From: Sphingobacteriales bacterium JAD_PAG50586_3
GTDB taxonomy: Bacteria; Bacteroidota; Bacteroidia; CAMBQF01
Length of the DNA: 64,000 bases
NCBI GenBank assembly: GCA_023213195.1
Contig: CP096135.1
Location: forward strand, 340,923 to 404,922
Direction: 5' to 3'
Position 1 is the stretch's first letter. Every line of letters starts with the position of its first letter. Shown in pieces: positions 59,104 through 64,000 of the stretch. A model generated the notes under the pieces. That model was not told where the DNA came from. It saw only the letters and a program-made list of their open reading frames with translations, and made no database searches. The position numbers were made by a program, and so were the translations under genes.

Positions 59104-59550
59104 ATGAGCAATCCAGTTAGAGAATATTTTCAATCGCGCATTGGCAGCGACCTTGGCGACTTTACCCCACCCTTTAGCCGCTGGCTTAATGGCAAACTGC
59201 TTGAAGTGGCCGACAAGCATGTTACTATGGAGTTTACCGTGCGCGAGGATATGGCCAACCCTGTACAAATGATGCATGGCGGTGTGCATGCGGCCATTAT
59301 TGACGAGATGACCGGCATGATGGTGGCCTCGCTGGGGCTGCCACACCTGTATGTGTCTATAGGCCTTACGGTTGATTTTGTAAGTAAAGCTAAAATAGGT
59401 GAAACCATTATAGCTAGAGCTTCGCTTGATAAGCAGGGCATGACGGTTATGAACACATCGTGCGAGATACGCAACCTTGATGGTCAACTGCTGTCGCGCG
59501 GCACCTGCAACCTGGTTAACACCAGTAAAGAGAGGGTGTATAGTAAATAG
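59104..59550 (+). CDS. PaaI-type hotdog thioesterase
   Basis: 148 residues. Hotdog fold with the catalytic MMHGGVHAAIIDEMTGMM motif and IGLTVDFVSKAKIGETII. Hydrolyses acyl- or aryl-CoA in characterised members. Own unit; ends in a bidirectional terminator. Confidence 0.88.
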   Translation: MSNPVREYFQSRIGSDLGDFTPPFSRWLNGKLLEVADKHVTMEFTVREDMANPVQMMHGGVHAAIIDEMTGMMVASLGLPHLYVSIGLTVDFVSKAKIGETIIARASLDKQGMTVMNTSCEIRNLDGQLLSRGTCNLVNTSKERVYSK

Positions 59551-59558
59551 CCAATACT

Positions 59559-59586
59559 AAAAAATCCTGCAAAGCAGGATTTTTTA
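59559..59586. terminator. Bidirectional rho-independent terminator
   Basis: Perfect 12-bp arms AAAAAATCCTGC and GCAGGATTTTTT with the 3-base loop AAA, between two convergent genes. Confidence 0.9.
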
Positions 59587-59588
59587 GT

Positions 59589-59831
59589 CTAAATATGTTT
59601 TGCCAGCTCTAGGGAAAAATCGGTATTCATTTGCCTGAACCGCTCCTCTGCCTTGGTGTAGAACTCATCGGTGAGTAGCTTTTTAACATTGCCCAGGCCG
59701 CCAATGTCCATATCGCTAACCTTGTAGGTTTGCTCGTAAGGGCCGGCTTCCAGCTTAATGATGAACTTATCGTTCATTTTAAGGATAGAAACCAGGTAGC
59801 CCGGGCGGGTAATGCTTTCGATGATTCTCAT
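59589..59831 (-). CDS. Small protein of unknown function
   Basis: 80 residues, beta-rich start (MRIIESITRPGYLVSILK) and a helical end (TKAEERFRQMNTDFSLELAKHI). No family recognised. A short palindrome lies between it and the upstream kinase gene. Confidence 0.55.
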   Translation of the reverse strand: MRIIESITRPGYLVSILKMNDKFIIKLEAGPYEQTYKVSDMDIGGLGNVKKLLTDEFYTKAEERFRQMNTDFSLELAKHI

Positions 59832-59847
59832 TCTACGTTTGGTGAGA

Positions 59848-59867
59848 TTCCCGCCTGCGCGGGAATG
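59848..59867. repeat. Palindromic repeat ATTCCCGC-ctgc-GCGGGAAT
   Basis: Perfect 8-bp arms. A related word, GAGATTCCCGCCTACGCGGG, is at about 62855-62874. Confidence 0.7.
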
Positions 59868-59870
59868 ACG

Positions 59871-60797
59871 TTAAACTAGTTCTATATCAAACTGAACAAG
59901 GTCTACAAACTGCTGCACGCGGTCTTCCACCTCATCTTGCGTTAGGTTAACCAAACGCTCAATACCAAACTTCTCAACGGTGAATGATGCCATAGCCGAA
60001 CCGAAGATGATAGCACGCTTCATGTTCTCAAAAGAAATGTCGCGGGTTTCTGATAGGTAACCAATAAAACCACCGGCAAAGCTGTCGCCTGCACCTGTTG
60101 GGTCAAACACCTCTTCTAAAGGCAATGCAGGGGCAAAAAACACCTGGCCTTGGTGGAACAACAATGCTCCGTGTTCGCCTTTTTTAATAATAAGGTATTT
60201 AGGGCCCATGGTAAGAATTTTTTGGGCTGCTTTTACTAATGAGTATTCTTTAGAAAGTAAACGGGCTTCCTCATCGTTAATGGTAAGCACGTCTACATGT
60301 TTCATGGTTTCTTTAAGGTCGTCCAAAGCAATTTCCATCCAAAAATTCATGGTGTCCATTACAATAAGCTTTGGGCGGTTAGGCAGTTGGTTAATCACCT
60401 CCAGTTGAAGCTTAGGCATAAGGTTGCCCAACATTAAAAACTCACAATCTTTGTAGCTCTCAGGCACTTTAGGCTCAAACGTAGCCAGTACGTTAAGCTG
60501 CGTGTCCAGCGTATCGCGGGTATTCATATCATTATGGTACTTGCCGCTCCAAAAGAAAGTTTTTTCGTCGGCTTTAATCTCAATACCGTCGGTGTTAATG
60601 CCGTGGGCGTTAAACAGGTCAAGGGTTTCTTTAGGAAAATCGTAGCCTACAACCGATACTAAGTTGATGCCTTTCTTTTTAAAGTACGAAGCCGCCAAAC
60701 CCGCGTAGGTAGCTGCGCCGCCAATAATTTTATCTGTTTTGCCAAAAGGCGTTTCAATGGCATCAAAGGCCACAGTACCAATAACTAATAAGCTCAT
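59871..60797 (-). CDS. PfkB-family carbohydrate or nucleoside kinase
   Basis: 308 residues from MSLLVIGTVAFDAIETP; the frame extends 28 codons further, but the TATCTTTG box at 60823-60830 lies in that extension. GGAATYAGLAASYF substrate motif and DPTGAGDSFAGGFIGY with the catalytic Asp. Close in outline to ribokinase/adenosine kinase relatives; substrate unknown. Confidence 0.88.
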   Translation of the reverse strand: MSLLVIGTVAFDAIETPFGKTDKIIGGAATYAGLAASYFKKKGINLVSVVGYDFPKETLDLFNAHGINTDGIEIKADEKTFFWSGKYHNDMNTRDTLDTQLNVLATFEPKVPESYKDCEFLMLGNLMPKLQLEVINQLPNRPKLIVMDTMNFWMEIALDDLKETMKHVDVLTINDEEARLLSKEYSLVKAAQKILTMGPKYLIIKKGEHGALLFHQGQVFFAPALPLEEVFDPTGAGDSFAGGFIGYLSETRDISFENMKRAIIFGSAMASFTVEKFGIERLVNLTQDEVEDRVQQFVDLVQFDIELV

Positions 60798-60822
60798 TTT
60801 TTCAGGGTGATTTATAAAGGTG

Positions 60823-60830
60823 CAAAGATA
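60823..60830 (-). promoter_or_regulatory. -7 box TATCTTTG of the PfkB kinase
   Basis: TAnnTTTG match 25 bp upstream of the ATG at 60797; it decides the start. Confidence 0.55.
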
Positions 60831-60921
60831 GTGTTTTGGGTGGAAGTTTTGAGGGCTTATTTCATTTTGGTTTTGGGGCAAGATTTTGTAGGTTTGGAAT
60901 TTGCTAAATTAATTCACTACT

Positions 60922-62163
60922 ATGCTCAATTCTAAAACTAAATTATTTTTTCCTGAGCCATTATTTGATCTATCTAAGATTTCTATGTCGACTTTCTTGT
61001 ATTTTCAAGAAGAGCCTATTTCTTTTACTTCCAATCCAACAGCATCATTATATATGGGAGGTTCAGATCCATTCTATTTTGCGCAAATGGTAGAGGATAT
61101 TAATCCTAAATGGAAAAACGAATTTCATTATATATTTAATATGTGGATGTTTAATACCGAACGTTTTTACACGACTCAAAAAATCCTTGAGCCAATCAGA
61201 AATAAATATTTTAATACCATTTTGCTTTCATACTCAAGAACTGAAGAGGCTTTAGAAGAGAATAATTATTTGATAAAATCTACAGGACTTAATGAAGATG
61301 AACTTTTCAAAATAATCGATGTTCCTATGGCGTGCGATGAAGTAATTTCTCATATATTATTTGAGAAATTTTTAGAAATCTACGAAAGTAAAATGCCAGA
61401 TAGAACCTTATATTTTAAAGAACTAGAAGAAAAACCATTTAAAGATAGTAGGATTAATGTTGACTATAAAGATTTATTCAACTATTGCAACATTTTATTC
61501 ACTAAAAACTCATTTAAGCAACTGTTAATTAAATCCTATTTTTACAGGATAAAAGCATTTAAATACTTTCCGGATATTCTTTTAAGTAACAACAAGCTTA
61601 CTTCTTTTCTGAGCAATTTGCCAGTTGATTTTAAGGCAAAAGAAGATAACACTTCTTATTATGAGGATATGGACATAATAGCTTGGGAAATATTTAGACA
61701 ATTGACATCTATTTACATAGACAATATTGATGAAACCAAAAGAGTAGAATTAACTTTGAAGCTACGATCTAAACATAACGAAGAGATTATAAATTTAAAG
61801 AACAAATGCATAAAATTAGCAGAACAATTTAAAGGAGAAAAAAATATTGAGTTATTAGTTGAAAATATCTCACAACATATTAGAATTAATACTGAAAAAG
61901 AAATTAAAGAATTGTTAAAATTAGATAAATCACAACTTGAAGAAATAATAAATGCTATTTTTTCAGATGAAAAAACTTGGTTCGCTTTAGGGACATTTTT
62001 AGTATCAACAATTACTGGAGTAAGTATATTAGTCACTAGTGGTGCAGCTCTAGCTGCTATTGCCAATGTCGCTTCAAAATCATTTAAAGTTGCATCGGAA
62101 ACTGAAAAAAAGATAAATAGTAGCGACTATGCCTTAATTTACAGAATGAACAATTACAAATAG
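60922..62163 (+). CDS. AT-rich orphan protein with a C-terminal membrane segment
   Basis: 413 residues. Mostly helical, rich in Asn, Lys, Ile and Glu, with a hydrophobic stretch near 350-385 (GTFLVSTITGVSILVTSGAA). Base and codon use are clearly more AT-rich than the neighbours and no frame break is present. It is flanked by dispersed repeats on the 3' side. No known family recognised. It may be a horizontally acquired defence or effector gene; this is inference only. Confidence 0.6.
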   Translation: MLNSKTKLFFPEPLFDLSKISMSTFLYFQEEPISFTSNPTASLYMGGSDPFYFAQMVEDINPKWKNEFHYIFNMWMFNTERFYTTQKILEPIRNKYFNTILLSYSRTEEALEENNYLIKSTGLNEDELFKIIDVPMACDEVISHILFEKFLEIYESKMPDRTLYFKELEEKPFKDSRINVDYKDLFNYCNILFTKNSFKQLLIKSYFYRIKAFKYFPDILLSNNKLTSFLSNLPVDFKAKEDNTSYYEDMDIIAWEIFRQLTSIYIDNIDETKRVELTLKLRSKHNEEIINLKNKCIKLAEQFKGEKNIELLVENISQHIRINTEKEIKELLKLDKSQLEEIINAIFSDEKTWFALGTFLVSTITGVSILVTSGAALAAIANVASKSFKVASETEKKINSSDYALIYRMNNYK

Positions 62164-62271
62164 TTTCTCAAATGCACCACCTCACCATACAAAACCATAA
62201 AATACCCGCCCCTCCCCGCCGTGGTCGGTGTTAAAGCGAAGCGTAACCGACTACTAAATTCTTACAACTCG

Positions 62272-62437
62272 CGCGTGGGCGGTCCACGAAAAGTGCGAAC
62301 CTGAATGTAATTGAGCAGATGGTTTTGTGCGGCTGTCTAGCGTGGCGAAACGAAATGAGGGTTGGTTTTCGTGGTGTCTTTTTTGGTTACTTTTTGGACA
62401 AGCAAAAAGTATCGCCCCGCAGGGAAACACCGCAGGC
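62272..62437 (+). repeat. Long structured dispersed repeat, copy 4
   Basis: GGCGGTCCACG, GGCTGTCTAGCGTGGCGAAA, CGTGGTGTCTTTTTTGG, end hairpin TTACTTTTTG-gacaag-CAAAAAGTA, then CGCCCCGCAGGG and CCGCAGGC. Confidence 0.8.
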
Positions 62438-62873
62438 AATAATCAAATTTGGGCTAAAGCCCATTACATGCCCGCCCTTATTCCCCGCCCTAAAGGGCGG
62501 GGCTATTATAAATTTTGTTGCTAAAAATTCCTCCTCCGTCACTTCGTGACACCTACTCCAAAGGAGGACAGCTACGCAGTTATATGTTGTGTAGATCATC
62601 TATTGTGTCCCGTAGGGACTGAAAGTCCTTCTCCTTTAGGCCTGCCCAGACATTTATCGTCTGTGGAGAAGGATTTAGGATGAGGCAAAGCGGGCAAGAG
62701 CTGTCGGCAGATAGGCGCCGCAGGCAGCGAAAACTAGTCTTAGCTAAAAATCCCTCCCCCTCGCTATACTCGGGGACTCCCTTTATTTAAAGGGAGAGTT
62801 ATCAACGCAGACAGCTTCGCTTTGCGCACAATAATGTAGCCATCATCGCTTGGTGAGATTCCCGCCTACGCGG

Positions 62874-62900
62874 GACTACAAGCTTTGCTTGCAAAGCGCA
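62874..62900. repeat. 27-bp dispersed repeat, copy 2
   Basis: Identical to 38411-38437. Confidence 0.7.
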
Positions 62901-62922
62901 GTGCTGACAATGACGATCACCG

Positions 62923-62930
62923 TATATTTG
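62923..62930 (+). promoter_or_regulatory. -7 box TATATTTG of the aldo/keto reductase
   Basis: TAnnTTTG match 4 bp upstream of the ATG at 62935. Confidence 0.5.
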
Positions 62931-62934
62931 TAGT

Positions 62935-63750
62935 ATGAAATTTATTTCAATTCAAAACCATAAAATACCCGCCCTAGGACTAGGCACTTACAGCATCAAC
63001 GGTATGGAATGTACCGATGCCGTTAGCAACGCATTAGGCCAAGGCTACCGCCATATTGATACTGCCCAGATGTATGGCAACGAAGCCGAAGTGGGAGCTG
63101 GTATTAAAGCATCGCCAACGGAGCGCGAAGATGTATTTTTAACCACCAAAGTACTTACCGAGAATTTCAATAAGCGCGATTTTATGCCGTCGGTAGAAGA
63201 TAGCCTGCGTAAGCTTAAACTGGATTATGTTGATTTGCTCCTACTCCACTGGCCCGGCACTGACGAGGCTAATAAACTGGCTTTAGACCTGCTAAATACC
63301 TGTATAGACAAAGGCTATACACGCATGGTGGGGGTGAGTAATTTCACTACGCGCCAACTACAGTATGCACGCAACCATGCCCCCGTTATTTGCAACCAGG
63401 TAGAGTACCACCCCTATTTAAGTCAGCAAAAAATACTGGACGATTTACGGGCGCACGATATGTTCCTTACCGCTTACAGGCCATTGGTAAAAGGTGCTAT
63501 TGCGGAAGATAAAACCATACAGCAACTGGCCGAAAAATATCGCCGTACGGCAGGGCAAATAGTATTGCGTTGGTTGGTGCAACAGCCCAATGTAGCCGCT
63601 ATACCCAAGGCCGCATCGGCAAAAAACCGTGCAGACAACCTCAACATATTCGATTTTGAACTGGCCAAAGAAGACATGCAAACCATCTTCAACCTAAACA
63701 AAAACCAGCGCTTTGTAAACCCCGGCTGGGCCCCTGAATGGGATAAGTAA
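62935..63750 (+). CDS. Aldo/keto reductase
   Basis: 271 residues, normal length. NADPH-dependent carbonyl reductase. Catalytic tetrad: Asp and Tyr in HIDTAQMYGNEAEVG, Lys in FLTTKVLTENF, His in LLLLHWPGTD. Also VGVSNFTTRQL, NQVEYHPYL and the cofactor motif IPKAASAKNRADN. Substrate unknown. Confidence 0.93.
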   Translation: MKFISIQNHKIPALGLGTYSINGMECTDAVSNALGQGYRHIDTAQMYGNEAEVGAGIKASPTEREDVFLTTKVLTENFNKRDFMPSVEDSLRKLKLDYVDLLLLHWPGTDEANKLALDLLNTCIDKGYTRMVGVSNFTTRQLQYARNHAPVICNQVEYHPYLSQQKILDDLRAHDMFLTAYRPLVKGAIAEDKTIQQLAEKYRRTAGQIVLRWLVQQPNVAAIPKAASAKNRADNLNIFDFELAKEDMQTIFNLNKNQRFVNPGWAPEWDK

Positions 63751-63811
63751 AAAAACTAAGGGAGAAGGAAATTCAAGGCTATAATACAACAACCAAGATA
63801 ATCCGCCATAC

Positions 63812-63985
63812 ATGTGCGGTTGGCCATTTTTGTGCAAAATTCCGTGCGGGCCCGAAATTTCATAGAGCAGGGGCTTGTACGGCTGTCTGGCGCGGCGAAA
63901 TGAAATGAGGGACTATTATTTTGCACGGCCTTCTTTGCTTACTTTCTTCGGCCGGGAAGAAAGTAAGTGCCGTCTGCATAAGACA
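63812..63985 (+). repeat. Long structured dispersed repeat, copy 5 (changed hairpin)
   Basis: GGCTGTCTGGCGCGGCGAAA and GAAATGAGGG as in copy 4, then the end hairpin CTTACTTTCTTC / GAAGAAAGTAAG. Both arms differ from the other copies yet still pair. Confidence 0.7.
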
Positions 63986-64000
63986 ATGAAGCAAAAGTAA

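Larger units (their letters stand above)
62164..62934. other. 771-bp repeat-filled intergenic region
   Basis: Holds the long repeat (62272-62437), palindromes GGGCTAAAGCCC (about 62451-62462) and GCCCTaaAGGGC (about 62487-62498), GC-rich modules near 62529-62570, 62627-62680 and 62752-62806, the ATTCCCGC-type repeat, and the 27-bp repeat (62874-62900). No gene recognised. Confidence 0.6.

Noticed and set aside
62319..62549. Small protein-coding frames inside the long dispersed repeats
   Set aside because: Frames differ between copies and shift with indels, while the hairpin is kept; they look non-coding.
1..64000. tRNA or rRNA genes
   Set aside because: No cloverleaf with a recognisable T-loop or rRNA segment was noticed by eye; a tRNAscan run would settle it.

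Overview
The window is a stretch of chromosome from a Bacteroidota bacterium, probably of the Chitinophagales/Sphingobacteriales type. The evidence is type IX secretion (T9SS) sorting domains on four secreted proteins, TAnnTTTG-type promoter boxes just upstream of many starts, an lpxD / lpxC-fabZ fusion / lpxA cluster, a GldE-like gene directly after ssb, and a BamA/TamA-like gene next to a SpoU methyltransferase. No tRNA, rRNA, prophage or CRISPR array was recognised.

Layout. 1-5.4 kb: fur-STAS-purA operon, a secreted M43 metalloprotease, a hydrolase under a TetR-type palindrome, and a YceI protein. 5.5-8.2 kb: a uracil-DNA-glycosylase-like protein and small proteins. 8.2-13.5 kb: aspartate aminotransferase, heptose-phosphate kinase, ribF, an LRR protein and a large secreted protein. 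13.5-16 kb: two tandem T9SS paralogues and a STAS protein. 16.3-20.8 kb: OppC-type permease, GT2 and a flippase-like protein, divergent from ruvC. 22-25.3 kb: queD, folE, fabD, GT4. 25.3-32 kb: arfB, priA, BamA-like, SpoU. 32-36.5 kb: GT2 and a leuS gene that carries a DUF559 nuclease insert. 36.5-41.1 kb: secreted unknowns, a YciI protein, thiolase, DUF2807 protein. 41.2-45.9 kb: AraC regulator, 7TM-HD phosphodiesterase, kynureninase. 46.4-54 kb: ssb, gldE, lpxD, lpxC/fabZ, lpxA, ABC ATPase, ispE. 54.2-64 kb: a beta-flower repeat protein, a GluQRS-like enzyme, a His/Cys-dyad protein, a BNR-type T9SS protein, thioesterase, PfkB kinase, an AT-rich orphan and an aldo/keto reductase.

Three layers of structure are not explained by ordinary genes. 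(1) A GC-rich palindromic repeat family lies in most intergenic gaps. In leuS two inverted copies flank an in-frame DUF559 nuclease cassette with GCCTCA/TGAGGC ends and a possible 5-bp target duplication (TTTTA), so the repeats look like end modules of a nuclease-bearing mobile element. (2) A longer dispersed element (about 140-200 bp, five copies) ends in a hairpin whose two arms change together between copies. (3) About 36 single-base disruptions break some 26 genes, many of them essential. They fall at homopolymers or at places where the intact reading frame would have spelled CCWGG. They look like residual long-read base-calling errors at a methylated CCWGG motif, not real pseudogenes. Genes below are therefore given over their full reconstructed extent.
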